Of a stretch of 64,000 nucleotides of DNA, positions 1 to 8,528 are shown one piece after another. This stretch comes from Microtetraspora malaysiensis. GTDB taxonomy: Bacteria; Actinomycetota; Actinomycetes; Streptosporangiales; Streptosporangiaceae. Below the pieces are notes generated by a model. That model worked only from the letters and a program-made list of their open reading frames with translations. It made no database searches and was not told the DNA's origin. A program made the translations under genes and the position numbers. Location: positions 1 to 64,000 of the forward strand of contig NZ_BBYJ01000035.1 in assembly GCF_001528665.1 (NCBI RefSeq), read 5' to 3'. The first letter of the stretch is position 1. Every line of letters starts with the position of its first letter.

Positions 1-519
1 CGTTTCCGGGGCAACCCCTCTAACTTACCAGATCCTTGTCCGCTTCGCGAACGAATGACCCGAAACTGATCGTTTGAGGAGACTTGTCGAGTTTAGCCCA
101 CGCCGTCCCATGCCTGAACCGCTCAGCGGAAGGGGAAGGAAGGCGCCGGACTGCGCCGACCTGAGAAGACTAGCAGCCCCATCGGAGTGATCGAGACGCA
201 TTCCGTCACTCTCGGATTCCGGGAGTGGCGCGAGCCCTCACAGCGCCTCGCCCCCCGCCACGCAGGGGGATGAATCGCGGTTCACAGAGAACGTCCAGTT
301 CAGCGTGGACAACCAGAACCGGGTCTCAAGCATCTAAGTAGCACTACGGCGACGAGGCCGGCACGGGGTGGGGACGGGGATTGCGGCATCAGCATGAGGT
401 CCGCAGCGCAACCTGTTGTCAAGCCGTCCGCAATCGCCGCGCCTTAGGAAAGCAGAGTGGGAGCCCTTGTTTTGGCGCCATCCCGGTCGCCCGGGCTCTC
501 ACCGGTGGAGGTAGCCATA
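1..519. other. No gene seen
   Basis: No reading frame here has both a plausible start and actinobacterial codon use. A frame open from about 191 to a TAA near 338 has no start codon and no recognisable product. It could be a gene remnant, but I cannot support that. The last 16 bases hold the ribosome-binding site of the next gene. Confidence 0.5.
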
Positions 520-924
520 ATGACGCGGTCCGAGTTCGACGACATCCGGGCACACATCACCGCCGAGGCCCGGCACACGGCTGACCTGCTGGAGATCGCG
601 AACGAGCTGCTCGACGACCTGGAGCAGGCCCGAGTACGCGAGGCGACCATGCGCTCCTACTACCTCAGCCTGCTGACGGCCGCGCGCGCGACCGTGGCCG
701 CGTCGAACGCCGGTGATCCCGCGCCGATGACCTTCCTCGTGCATGAGCTCGCCCGGCACGGTCAGTTGCCGGCCAACGACAGCGAAGCGCTGCGGATCCT
801 CTCCGATGCCCAGGCCGCGCAGGCGTTGATCCCCCGCGTCGAGGACGAGCCGTCGGCGCGGCGCCCCAAGCCGGGCAGCCGGGCCAGGAGTTGCGTCGGG
901 GTGAGCCGTACGCTCCCGCGGTGA
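520..924 (+). CDS. Hypothetical protein, 134 aa
   Basis: I do not recognise a family. The ATG at 520 is chosen because GGTGGAGGT lies 7 bases upstream; the frame stays open to a GTG-type start at 457 that has no such site. The predicted protein is soluble and mostly helical: residues 1-60 are rich in Glu, Leu, Ala and Arg, while the last 25 residues are Arg/Pro/Ser-rich and probably disordered. No signal peptide or membrane segment is visible. It ends 37 bases before the first tRNA terminator, which reads from the opposite strand. Third-position GC is high, so it is probably a real gene, but its role is unknown. Confidence 0.6.
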   Translation: MTRSEFDDIRAHITAEARHTADLLEIANELLDDLEQARVREATMRSYYLSLLTAARATVAASNAGDPAPMTFLVHELARHGQLPANDSEALRILSDAQAAQALIPRVEDEPSARRPKPGSRARSCVGVSRTLPR

Positions 925-960
925 GCCCGGGGGCGAAACCAAGACGAAGTCAAGCAAAAG

Positions 961-1002
961 CGAAGGCCCTGGTCGCCGGTTTCCCGGTGACCAGGGCCTT
1001 CG
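961..1002 (-). terminator. Terminator of first tRNA-fMet gene
   Basis: A 14-bp perfect inverted repeat (961-974 with 989-1002) lies just beyond the tRNA 3' end. There is no long U tract, as is common in actinobacteria. The same hairpin recurs at 1302-1341. Confidence 0.7.
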
Positions 1003-1007
1003 ATCAG

Positions 1008-1081
1008 TAGCGGGGACAGGATTTGAACCTGCGACCTCTGGGTTATGAGCCCAGCGAGCTACCGAACTGCTCCACCCCGCG
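1008..1081 (-). tRNA. tRNA-fMet (CAT), copy 1
   Basis: Read on the minus strand this folds as a 74-nt tRNA with anticodon CAT. Two features mark it as the initiator: the first acceptor pair is a C1/T72 mismatch, and the anticodon stem ends in three G-C pairs (GGG/CCC). The 3' CCA is not encoded, because the genome continues CTG. The T arm carries the standard GGTTCAAATCC block. A second identical gene lies at 1348-1421. Confidence 0.95.
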
Positions 1082-1096
1082 TCGGTGTGTGTCTAC

Positions 1097-1125
1097 ACAG
1101 TACCGGGACGCGAAGGCGAGGGCAA
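1097..1125 (-). promoter_or_regulatory. Promoter of tRNA-fMet copy 1
   Basis: On the minus strand, TTGCCC (1120-1125) and TACTGT (1097-1102) are separated by 17 bases and sit 15 bases upstream of the tRNA 5' end. This is a normal sigma-70-type arrangement, and it is conserved in the second copy. Confidence 0.6.
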
Positions 1126-1301
1126 ACCAATTGCCTCGTTCGCCTCTCGTAACCGGCGATCGCCACTCCGGCTGCGCCTGCCCACCCCAGCGAATACGCA
1201 TATTTCCGGATGGAACCCCACGCGGTCCCCTCCTACGAGGAGAGCGACCCCCGCCCTTCGCGGAGGGTGACCCTTCCTTGGAAAGAGGGGCAGGAACGAC
1301 A

Positions 1302-1341
1302 GAAGGCCCTGGTCGCCGGTTTCCCGGTGACCAGGGCCTTC
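1302..1341 (-). terminator. Terminator of second tRNA-fMet gene
   Basis: A 13-bp perfect stem (1302-1314 with 1329-1341) lies just downstream of tRNA copy 2 on the minus strand. It is the same sequence as the hairpin at 961-1002. Confidence 0.7.
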
Positions 1342-1347
1342 GATCAG

Positions 1348-1421
1348 TAGCGGGGACAGGATTTGAACCTGCGACCTCTGGGTTATGAGCCCAGCGAGCT
1401 ACCGAACTGCTCCACCCCGCG
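1348..1421 (-). tRNA. tRNA-fMet (CAT), copy 2
   Basis: Identical in sequence to the copy at 1008-1081, with the C1/T72 mismatch, the three G-C pairs in the anticodon stem and the CAT anticodon of an initiator tRNA. It lies downstream of the UPF0182 gene on the same strand but has its own promoter and terminator. Confidence 0.95.
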
Positions 1422-1436
1422 TCGGTGTGTGTCTAC

Positions 1437-1465
1437 ACAGTACTGGGACGCGAAGGCGAGGGCAA
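1437..1465 (-). promoter_or_regulatory. Promoter of tRNA-fMet copy 2
   Basis: TTGCCC (1460-1465) and TACTGT (1437-1442) on the minus strand with a 17-base spacer, matching copy 1 apart from one spacer base. It lies 12 bases beyond the stop codon of the UPF0182 gene. Confidence 0.6.
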
Positions 1466-1477
1466 ATCGGCACGCTG

Positions 1478-4432
1478 TCAGGAGCTCCCCGATTCGGCCA
1501 TCGCGGAGGCCGACGGAGACGGTGCGGCCCCGGACGGCGTGGGCGACGGCGTGGCGGCGGGTTGGTTCCGCTGCACCTCGGCGAGCTCGTTCAACGCGTC
1601 ACTCAGTCGCTTCTGCGCATCGCCGTACTTGCCCCAGTCGGGCGGGTTCGCGGACAGCGCCTTCTGCGCCTCGTCGTAGGCGGCCTGGGCCCTCTCGATC
1701 ACTCCGGTCAGGCCGGGGTCGACCGCGGGCTTGTCCTCCGGCTTGGTCCCGGGTTTGTCCTCAGGCTTGGCCGGCTGTGACGTGGTGGTGCCGAACACCT
1801 GGTCGAGGGCTTGCTGGAGGGTGTCGGCGGAGCCCACCCGGTTGCCGAACATCACCAGCACCCGCCGCAGGATCGGGTACGGCTCCTGGCCCGCCCCCGC
1901 CGCGGTCTGGACGTACACGGGCTCGACGTAGACGAGACCGCCGCCGAACGGCAGGGTGAGCAGGTTGCCGTAGATGATCTGGGCCTTGCCCAGCCCCAGG
2001 ATGTTGAGCTCTCCCGAGAACTTGTTGGTGAAGGCGTTCTGCACCTGCCCCGGGCCCATGATCGTGGTGTTCGCCGGCATCCGGAGGATGCGCAGCGCGC
2101 CCGGGTCGTCCCCGGCGGTGGCGTCCACGGCCATGAACGCGGCGAGGTTCGGGTTCTGCCTCGGCACGAACGTCGTGGTCAGCGAGAACGCGGACTTCTC
2201 GGCGCCGGGCATCTTGACCGACAGGTAGTACGGCGGCTGCTTGACGTTCTTCTCGCCGGACGACGGGTCGTCGGGGATGTTCCAGAAGTCCTGCCCGCCG
2301 TAGAACGACTGCGCGTCGGTGATGTGGTAGCGGGACAGCACTTCACGCTGGACCTTGAACATGTCCTCGGGGTAGCGCAGGTGCTGCTGCAGATCGGGGT
2401 CGATCGCGTTCTTGGGCTTGATGATCCCGGGGAAGGCCTTCTCCCAGGACTTGAGGATGGGGTCCTTGTCGTCCCACTCGTAGAGCGTCACCGAGCCGTC
2501 GTACGCGTCGACGACGGCCTTGACCGAGTTCCGGATGTAGTTGATCTGGTCACGCGGCTGCGGCGCCCCGAGCCCCGGGTTGGTCGTGGTGTCCCGGATC
2601 ATGTCCTGGAAACTCTTGCTCTGGGAGAACGGGTACTCGTTCGCAGTCGTGTACGCGTCGACGATCCAGACCACCCGGCCGTTGACGATCGCGGGGTACG
2701 GGTCGGAGTCGAGGTTGAGGAAGGGCGCCACCTTGGCGACGCGCTCGGTCGGCGTCCGGTCGTAGATGATGCGGGACCGGTCGTCGATGTCACCCGACAG
2801 CAGCATGTTGATCTCGCCGTACTTCGCGGCGTAGAGCAGCCGGTTGAAGAACGAGCCGACCGGGACGCCTCCCTTGCCGGCGTAGGAGATGTTCTCCTGG
2901 TATTTCTCCTGGCCGGCCTCGCCGTCAATGGGGTAGTCGAGCTCCATCCCCTTCTTGCCGCCGACGATGGCGTAGTCGTGGGTCTTCTCGCCGAAGTAGA
3001 TGCGCGGCTCCTTGAGCCCGGCGGTCGCGACGAGCGAGCCGGAGACCGGCATGTCCTTGGCGTCGAAGTTCGGCAGGCCTTCGCTGTCCACCTCGCTGCC
3101 CGGGGCCGCGACGAAGCCGTACCCGTGGGTGTAGACGAGGTGGCTGTTGATCCAGTTGTTGCGGTCGCCCGGCGGGCCGATCATCTCGCGGACCGCGACC
3201 AGGTGGTCGCGCACGACACCGTCGGCGTCCTTGTACCGGTCGACGTCCAACTGCTCGGGGAAGTCGTAGAAGCCGCGGATGCGCTGCTTCTGCTGGAACG
3301 TCTTCGAGACCAGTGTGGGGTCGAGGAGTCGTACACCGGAGACGGTCTCGTCGGCCGACATCCCCTGCTGCGGGGTCGCCCGCGCGTCGTACGTCTCGAC
3401 CTTGGCGCCGGCCACGCCGTACGCCTCGCGGGTGGCGGCGATGTTCCGCGAGATCGCCAGCTGCTCCTTGCCCTGCTGGTTGGGCCGCACCTGGAACTGC
3501 TCGACCAGGACGGGGTAGACGCTGCCGATGAGGATGGCCGACAGGACCATGAGCCCGAAGGCGGCCCCGGGCCACATGCCGCCCGGACGGACCACCCCGG
3601 CGAAGAAGATCAGCGCGCAGATCAGCGCGATGACCGCCAGGATGCCCTTCGCCGGAAGCACCGCGTTGACGTCGGTGTAGGACGCGCCGTCCACGATGCC
3701 GCGGGTGGAGTACACCAGGTCATAGCGGTCGAGGAAGTACGCGATGGCCTTGAGCAGGACGAAGACGCCGAGCAGCACCGAAAGGTGAACCCGCGCGGCG
3801 CGGGAGGCGTGCACCCCGCCCGGAGAGGCGATCCGGAACCCGCCGTAGAGGTAGTGCACGATCGCCGCGATGATGATCGACAGGATGACCGCGGTGAAGA
3901 GGAAGTTCAGCGTCATCCGGAGGAAGGGGACGATGAACATGAAGAACGACACGTCCCGGCCGAACAACGGGTCCTTCGCGCCGAAGCTGCTGGAGTTGAG
4001 GAACAGCAGCCACGTCTTCCACTGACCGGCCGTGGAGGAACCGGTGAACAACCCCAGGACGGCCAGGCCGATGAGGAAGAAGACCTTGCGGTGTGGGTCG
4101 ACCGCGAGCCGGTAGCGGTCGGCCCCCTGCGGCGAGCCGAACATGCCGGGGCCGAACATCGGGCGCACCCGGTGCGCGAGGGCGACGTTGCCGCCCACGA
4201 TCACGACCATGAGCGCCGCGCCCACCACGAACAGCAGGATCTGCGTCACCAGCATGGTCGAGAAAACCGACGAGAAGTCCACCGACTCGTACCACAGGAA
4301 GTCGGTATAGATCGCGGTAAAAATGAAGAAAGAAACAACGATCGCCGCGAGGGCGATCACAACGGGAATGAGCAGTCGCGGACGGCGGGGCAAGCGCATC
4401 GCCCGACCGGCTCCGGGGCTCCGGAAGCTCAA
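1478..4432 (-). CDS. UPF0182 family membrane protein
   Basis: A 984-aa member of the UPF0182 family (Rv3193c-like), whose biochemical role is unknown to me. About seven hydrophobic segments fill roughly the first 330 residues, starting with LLIPVVIALAAIVVSFF. A large domain with Trp-, Tyr- and Asp-rich blocks follows and is probably extracellular. The last 90 residues are a low-complexity Pro/Lys/Asp tail with a KPEDKPG-type repeat and a Pro/Ser/Ala end. Length agrees with the mycobacterial protein (about 990 aa). I chose the TTG at 4432 because AAGGGG lies six bases upstream; a TTG at 4438 and an ATG at 4399 are alternatives. The gene lies 70 bp downstream of the S16 protease gene, an adjacency also found in mycobacteria. 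Confidence 0.9.
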   Translation of the reverse strand: MSFRSPGAGRAMRLPRRPRLLIPVVIALAAIVVSFFIFTAIYTDFLWYESVDFSSVFSTMLVTQILLFVVGAALMVVIVGGNVALAHRVRPMFGPGMFGSPQGADRYRLAVDPHRKVFFLIGLAVLGLFTGSSTAGQWKTWLLFLNSSSFGAKDPLFGRDVSFFMFIVPFLRMTLNFLFTAVILSIIIAAIVHYLYGGFRIASPGGVHASRAARVHLSVLLGVFVLLKAIAYFLDRYDLVYSTRGIVDGASYTDVNAVLPAKGILAVIALICALIFFAGVVRPGGMWPGAAFGLMVLSAILIGSVYPVLVEQFQVRPNQQGKEQLAISRNIAATREAYGVAGAKVETYDARATPQQGMSADETVSGVRLLDPTLVSKTFQQKQRIRGFYDFPEQLDVDRYKDADGVVRDHLVAVREMIGPPGDRNNWINSHLVYTHGYGFVAAPGSEVDSEGLPNFDAKDMPVSGSLVATAGLKEPRIYFGEKTHDYAIVGGKKGMELDYPIDGEAGQEKYQENISYAGKGGVPVGSFFNRLLYAAKYGEINMLLSGDIDDRSRIIYDRTPTERVAKVAPFLNLDSDPYPAIVNGRVVWIVDAYTTANEYPFSQSKSFQDMIRDTTTNPGLGAPQPRDQINYIRNSVKAVVDAYDGSVTLYEWDDKDPILKSWEKAFPGIIKPKNAIDPDLQQHLRYPEDMFKVQREVLSRYHITDAQSFYGGQDFWNIPDDPSSGEKNVKQPPYYLSVKMPGAEKSAFSLTTTFVPRQNPNLAAFMAVDATAGDDPGALRILRMPANTTIMGPGQVQNAFTNKFSGELNILGLGKAQIIYGNLLTLPFGGGLVYVEPVYVQTAAGAGQEPYPILRRVLVMFGNRVGSADTLQQALDQVFGTTTSQPAKPEDKPGTKPEDKPAVDPGLTGVIERAQAAYDEAQKALSANPPDWGKYGDAQKRLSDALNELAEVQRNQPAATPSPTPSGAAPSPSASAMAESGSS

Positions 4433-4502
4433 CGCCAACCCCTTGTCTCAGAACAACGGTCCGTGCTTGGCAACCTACACCGCGAAACGCCCGGCCGTGA
4501 TT

Positions 4503-5549
4503 TCAGTTTCCTGTGCATGCTGGGACATCACCCGTGCCGGTACGCAGCGCGTCGAGCGCCTTGACGGCGCCGTCGAGGGTCTCGACCTTGACGAGGCGCA
4601 GCCCCTCGGGCACGGCCCGTACGGCCTGGGCGCAGTTGCGCGCGGGGGTGAGGAAGATCGTGGCACCCGCCTTCCTGGCGCCCACCATCTTCTGCTCGAT
4701 GCCGCCGATGGGGCCGACCGCGCCGTCCAGCGAGATGGTGCCCGTGCCCGCGATGGACTTGCCGCCGGTCAGGGAGCCGGGAGTGAGCTTGTCGTAGATG
4801 CCCAGCGAGAACATCAGCCCCGCGCTCGGGCCGCCGATGTCGCCGACGCTGATGTCGACCTTGAACGGGGGCTGGTAGCGCATCCCCATGGTGACGCCGA
4901 CCCGGGCCTTGCCGTCCCCGCCCTTCACGGTGCCGAGCGTGACCTCGGTGGAGGTGCCTTTGCGCTTCACCGTGAGGCGCACCTGGTCACCCGGCGTGGC
5001 CTTGCGAACCGCCGTGGCCACGGCGTTCTGGTCGGAGGCGGCGACGCCGTCCACGGCGGTGATCTCGTCGCCCACCTGCAGCTTGCCGTCCGCGGGCAGC
5101 CCCTTCTCCACGGCCACCACCGTCACGATCTCGGCGACCGGGATCTTCAGCTCGCGCAGCGCCGCGATCGTGGCGTCCTCCTGCGAGGTCGTCATCTCCT
5201 GCGTGTTCTGCTGCTCGACCTGCTTCGGCGACGACGACTTCGGGAAGATCGTCTCCTCGGGGACGACCGCGATGGTGGGGTCGAACCAGCCGCGCAGCGC
5301 GGTCAGCAGGTCGATGTTGTTGTTCGGCCCGCCCTGGTAGGCGACGGTCACCATGCTCAGCTTGCCGTCGGTGGGATAAGTGGAGTGTCCCGAGATCGAG
5401 ATCACCGGCTTGCCCTTGACCTCGCCGATCGTGTTCTCCGTCGGCCCCGGGCTCAGCACGACGTACGGCACGGGCAACCACGCCGCGACGACGGCGAGTA
5501 TCACTGTCAGGAAACCCGCCACCAGCAAGGTGAGAGCGCGTCGGGACAT
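4503..5549 (-). CDS. PDZ/S16 (Lon-type) membrane-anchored serine protease
   Basis: A 348-aa YlbL-like protease (Rv3194c-like). One N-terminal membrane anchor (residues 6-29) is followed by an extracytoplasmic region, a PDZ domain at about 125-205, and a Lon-type S16 domain. The catalytic dyad is visible: Ser242 in GGPSAG and Lys287 in GGIEQK. The ATG at 5549 begins MSRRALTLL, a typical short basic start before the anchor. There is no ATPase domain, so it is an ATP-independent S16 protein, expected to act on substrates outside the membrane. It is transcribed towards the UPF0182 gene 70 bp away. Confidence 0.93.
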   Translation of the reverse strand: MSRRALTLLVAGFLTVILAVVAAWLPVPYVVLSPGPTENTIGEVKGKPVISISGHSTYPTDGKLSMVTVAYQGGPNNNIDLLTALRGWFDPTIAVVPEETIFPKSSSPKQVEQQNTQEMTTSQEDATIAALRELKIPVAEIVTVVAVEKGLPADGKLQVGDEITAVDGVAASDQNAVATAVRKATPGDQVRLTVKRKGTSTEVTLGTVKGGDGKARVGVTMGMRYQPPFKVDISVGDIGGPSAGLMFSLGIYDKLTPGSLTGGKSIAGTGTISLDGAVGPIGGIEQKMVGARKAGATIFLTPARNCAQAVRAVPEGLRLVKVETLDGAVKALDALRTGTGDVPACTGN

Positions 5550-5599
5550 GGTCGCACTCTATGCGCTGCGGGCAGTGACCCTGGACACTCGCCCGGCGG

Positions 5600-6022
5600 T
5601 CAGCAGGCGCCGACCCACTCGGAGGTCCCATCGGCGAAGACCTGATGCTTCCAGATCGGCACCTCGTGCTTGAGGTCGTCGATCAGGCGGCGGCAGGCGG
5701 CGAACGCCTCGCCGCGATGGGGGCAGGCCACGGCCACGACGACCGCGATGTCCCCCAATTCGAGATCTCCGACGCGGTGGACGGCGGCGAGGGCGGTCAC
5801 CGCATGGTCGGCGGCGACCTTCTCGGCCACCCTCCGCAGCTCCTGCTCGGCCGTCGGGTGCGCCGAGTAGGACAGGAGCGTCACCGCCTTGCCCTGGTCC
5901 TCCTCGCGTACGGTCCCCACGAAGATCGCGGTGCCGCCGGCCGTGTGGTCCCCGACCGCGCGCAGCACCTCGTCCACCGACAACGGGGTGTCGCGAATAC
6001 CCAGCAAACGGATGACATCCAC
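5600..6022 (-). CDS. moaE: Molybdopterin synthase catalytic subunit MoaE
   Basis: MoaE transfers sulfur from thiocarboxylated MoaD to precursor Z, giving molybdopterin. The 140-aa protein has the family core: IFVGTVRE near residue 35, YSAHP, the HRVGDLELGD block, and the catalytic-region motif VPIWKHQ, followed by a C-terminal SEWVGA. The GTG at 6022 gives the family's usual N-terminus (VDVIRLLGI) and length. The longer open frame to 6085 adds only Arg-rich residues. No moaD or other moa gene is nearby, so the partner must be encoded elsewhere. It ends 50 bp from the S16 protease start on the same strand. Confidence 0.92.
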   Translation of the reverse strand: MDVIRLLGIRDTPLSVDEVLRAVGDHTAGGTAIFVGTVREEDQGKAVTLLSYSAHPTAEQELRRVAEKVAADHAVTALAAVHRVGDLELGDIAVVVAVACPHRGEAFAACRRLIDDLKHEVPIWKHQVFADGTSEWVGAC

Positions 6023-6080
6023 GGACCCGAGGTTAGTACGGCGACGATCCTCGGGGCACGTGCCGCCGCTCCCGATAAGC

Positions 6081-6121
6081 CGCACAAGCCGCCGGGCGGG
6101 ACGCCCGGCGGCGCTTGTGCG
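6081..6121 (-). terminator. Hairpin downstream of the SDR gene
   Basis: An 18-bp stem with one 2-nt bulge and a 3-nt loop starts 7 bases after the stop of the minus-strand dehydratase gene. It probably separates that gene from moaE. Confidence 0.55.
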
Positions 6122-6127
6122 CGCAGG

Positions 6128-7198
6128 TCAGACGCGTCGCTTGCGGCGGGCGACCCGGACGATGGCGGCGGTGCCGATGACGGCGACCGTGGCGCCGGCG
6201 GCGGTGAGCGTCGCATCCTTGCCGGAGAGGCGGCGGCCGACCACCGCGTGCTTGCCCTGGCGCAGCTCGAGCAGCTCCTGCAGGGCGGCCTCGTTGGTCC
6301 ACGTGGGCTTCCACCCCGCGGCGCGGAGTGTGGTGCAGTCCACCACCCACGGATAGACGACGTAGTGCAGGTCGGTCGCCGGGGCGGGGGTGATCCCGAG
6401 CCGGTGCAGCCGTTGGGCGGTGCCGAAGGTCAGTCCCGCGGGCAGCTCGAAGCGGCGCAGGCCGGAGACCTCCTCGACCTGCTCCATCTCCAGCCATCCG
6501 TCGGAGCCGACCGCGACCACTCCGCCGACGTGGCCGAGCGCGGCCATCTCCAGCGCCGACACCAGATCGTCGATGTGGCAGAACTGCCAGCGCGGCAGCG
6601 AACCCTTGACCACGAGCAGGCGCGGAGCCTCGAAGTGCCGGGTGACGACCGTGTCGATGCCGGGGCCGACCAGCGCGGCGGGCCGCAACACAGTGACGCC
6701 GAGGCCGGGGTGCGAGCGGAGGGAGCGCCGCACCAGCGCCTCGATCTCCAGGTGGTCGCCGACGACGCCAGTGTCGGGTTCGGCCGCGACCGGAGAGTCC
6801 TCCGCCAGCGGCACAGGGTTGTCGTCGGCGGCGCCGTAGACCATCGCGCTGGTGACCAGGACCACGCGGCGGACCCGGGCCGCCGCGGACGCGGTGAGCA
6901 CGGTCTGGGCGGCCCGCAGGTTGTACGCCCGGCGCTCTTCGGGGTCGGCGTCGAGGGAGTAGTCGCCGCCCAGGTGGACCAGGACGTCCACATCCGAGAT
7001 CCGGTTCGCCAAGAGCGGATCCCTGATGTCGAGCACCCGCCATGTGACGTCCGGCACGTCGCCGCGCTGGTCGTCTATGGCCACGACCCTGCGGAAATCC
7101 GCAGACGAGGCGACTTTCGCGAGGAACGCCCTGCCGAGACCGGAGGCGGCGCCCGTGACGGCGACGACGGGCGGACGAAGGCGTTTCGAGGTTTGCAC
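6128..7198 (-). CDS. NAD-dependent epimerase/dehydratase (extended SDR)
   Basis: A 356-aa extended short-chain dehydrogenase/reductase. The nucleotide-binding motif GAASGLGRAF lies near residue 16. LVTSAMVYGAA carries the Ser and Tyr regions, but the classical YxxxK is not obvious: VVGDHLEIE follows where it would be expected, so catalysis may be altered. The C-terminus has a short hydrophobic stretch (ATVAVIGTAAIV) and a basic end, suggesting membrane association. The GTG at 7198 has GAGG five bases upstream. It is divergent from the metalloprotease gene at 7281, and the two share an 82-bp promoter region. The substrate is unknown. Confidence 0.85.
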   Translation of the reverse strand: MQTSKRLRPPVVAVTGAASGLGRAFLAKVASSADFRRVVAIDDQRGDVPDVTWRVLDIRDPLLANRISDVDVLVHLGGDYSLDADPEERRAYNLRAAQTVLTASAAARVRRVVLVTSAMVYGAADDNPVPLAEDSPVAAEPDTGVVGDHLEIEALVRRSLRSHPGLGVTVLRPAALVGPGIDTVVTRHFEAPRLLVVKGSLPRWQFCHIDDLVSALEMAALGHVGGVVAVGSDGWLEMEQVEEVSGLRRFELPAGLTFGTAQRLHRLGITPAPATDLHYVVYPWVVDCTTLRAAGWKPTWTNEAALQELLELRQGKHAVVGRRLSGKDATLTAAGATVAVIGTAAIVRVARRKRRV

Positions 7199-7210
7199 GA
7201 GGTCCTCACT

Positions 7211-7239
7211 TTGCACTGATCCGCCCCACGGCGGATAAC
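7211..7239 (+). promoter_or_regulatory. Putative promoter of the metalloprotease gene
   Basis: TTGCAC (7211-7216) and GATAAC (7234-7239) are 17 bases apart, about 42 bases upstream of the GTG at 7281. Confidence 0.45.
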
Positions 7240-7280
7240 GTGGCGGATGTGGACTCCTCCATCCTGCACGAGGTGGCGCG

Positions 7281-8528
7281 GTGACTGACCTGCCAGGTCG
7301 TGAAAATGACCCCAACGAAAACCCGTTCGCCATGTTCGGCAGCCCGGAGCAGATCGCGGCGGCGATGCGGCAGTTCGCGGACATGCTGTCCGCCCCGCAG
7401 AGCGCCGGGCCTGTCAACTGGGACATGGCCAAGAACATCGCACGACACGCCGTGGTCGCCGAAGGTGACCCGAGCGTCATGGAGGGTGAACGGCGGCAGA
7501 TCGTCGACGCCCTCAATCTCGCCGACCTCTGGCTGAACGAGGCGACCGCGCTGCCCAGCGGCGTGGCGAGCCCGCAGGCGTGGAGCCGGTCCGAGTGGAT
7601 CGAGAAGACCGTCCCGGTCTGGAAGCAGCTCTGCGAGCCCATCGCCGCCCACATGGTCGAGACGATGGGCGGCACTCTGGGTGCCGCCGGGCTGCCCGCC
7701 GAGGCCCAGGCGATGGCCGGGCCGCTGTTCGGCATGCTCAAGCAGATGGGCGGCATGATGGTCGGCCAGCAGCTCGGCCAGGCGCTGGGCACGCTCGCCC
7801 GCGAGGTCGTCGGCTCCTCTGACATCGGCCTGCCGCTCTCGGACACCGCCGCGCTGCTGCCCGGCGGCATCGCGGCCTTCAGCGAGGGCCTGGAGACGCC
7901 CGCCGAGGAGATCAGGATCTACCTCGCGCTGCGCGAGGCGGCCCACCACCGGCTGTTCCAGCACGTGCCGTGGCTGCGGGCGCACCTGCTCGGCGCGGTG
8001 GAGGAGTACGCCAGGGGCATCACCGTGGACGCCTCCGCCTTGGAAGGCAAGCTTCAGGGCCTCGACCTGAACAACCCCGAGCAGCTCCAGGAGATCCTCG
8101 GCGGCGGCGAGTTGCTCAAGCCTGAGGAGACCGAACGGCAGAAGGCCGCCCTGGCCCGGCTGGAGACCGCGCTCGCGCTGGTCGAGGGCTGGGTGGCCAC
8201 GGTCGTGGACGAGGCCGCCGAGGGCAAGCTGCCCTCCGCGACGGCGCTCGCCGAGACGGTGCGGCGCCGCCGGGCGACGGGCGGACCGGCCGAGCGGACC
8301 TTCGCCACGCTGGTCGGCCTGGAGCTGCGGCCCCGGCGGCTGCGCGAGGCGGCGGCTCTGTGGAAGGCGCTGACCGCCGAACGCGGCGTCGACGGCCGGG
8401 ACGCCGTGTGGAGCCACCCCGACCTCATGCCCACCGCCGACGACCTGGACGATCCCGAGTCCTTCGTCAGGGGCGAGGCGCGGTTCGACCTGTCCGCTCT
8501 GGAGGAGCCCAAGGACGACGACGAGTGA
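7281..8528 (+). CDS. Zinc-dependent metalloprotease, DUF2342 family
   Basis: A 415-aa protein of the actinobacterial DUF2342 family (Rv3195-like). The likely metal site is REAAHHRLF at residues 218-226 (Glu219, His222, His223), followed by VPWL as in the family. The N-terminal 20 residues are polar and Asn/Pro-rich, and a Gly/Met-rich segment lies at 145-165. The GTG at 7281 has GAGG seven bases upstream. Its stop overlaps the GTG of the Nudix gene (GTGA), so the two are translationally coupled. Physiological substrates are not known to me. Confidence 0.9.
   Translation: MTDLPGRENDPNENPFAMFGSPEQIAAAMRQFADMLSAPQSAGPVNWDMAKNIARHAVVAEGDPSVMEGERRQIVDALNLADLWLNEATALPSGVASPQAWSRSEWIEKTVPVWKQLCEPIAAHMVETMGGTLGAAGLPAEAQAMAGPLFGMLKQMGGMMVGQQLGQALGTLAREVVGSSDIGLPLSDTAALLPGGIAAFSEGLETPAEEIRIYLALREAAHHRLFQHVPWLRAHLLGAVEEYARGITVDASALEGKLQGLDLNNPEQLQEILGGGELLKPEETERQKAALARLETALALVEGWVATVVDEAAEGKLPSATALAETVRRRRATGGPAERTFATLVGLELRPRRLREAAALWKALTAERGVDGRDAVWSHPDLMPTADDLDDPESFVRGEARFDLSALEEPKDDDE

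Larger units (their letters stand above)
962..1466. repeat. Direct repeat carrying tRNA-fMet, 165 bp x 2
   Basis: Bases 962-1126 and 1302-1466 are identical over 165 bp except for one C/T difference (1104 versus 1444). Each unit holds terminator, tRNA and promoter in minus-strand order. The period is 340 bp, and the spacer between the units is unique sequence. Confidence 0.9.

Noticed and set aside
381-584. 67-codon open frame upstream of the first gene
   Set aside because: Low-quality codon use, no ribosome-binding site, and it overlaps the better supported gene at 520.
961-1466. Integration of a mobile element at the tRNA-fMet genes
   Set aside because: No integrase, att-like partial tRNA copy or cargo lies next to them; the second tRNA is complete with promoter and terminator.
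1811-4564. A 917-codon open frame antisense to the UPF0182 gene
   Set aside because: Shadow of the real gene; no start site or family.
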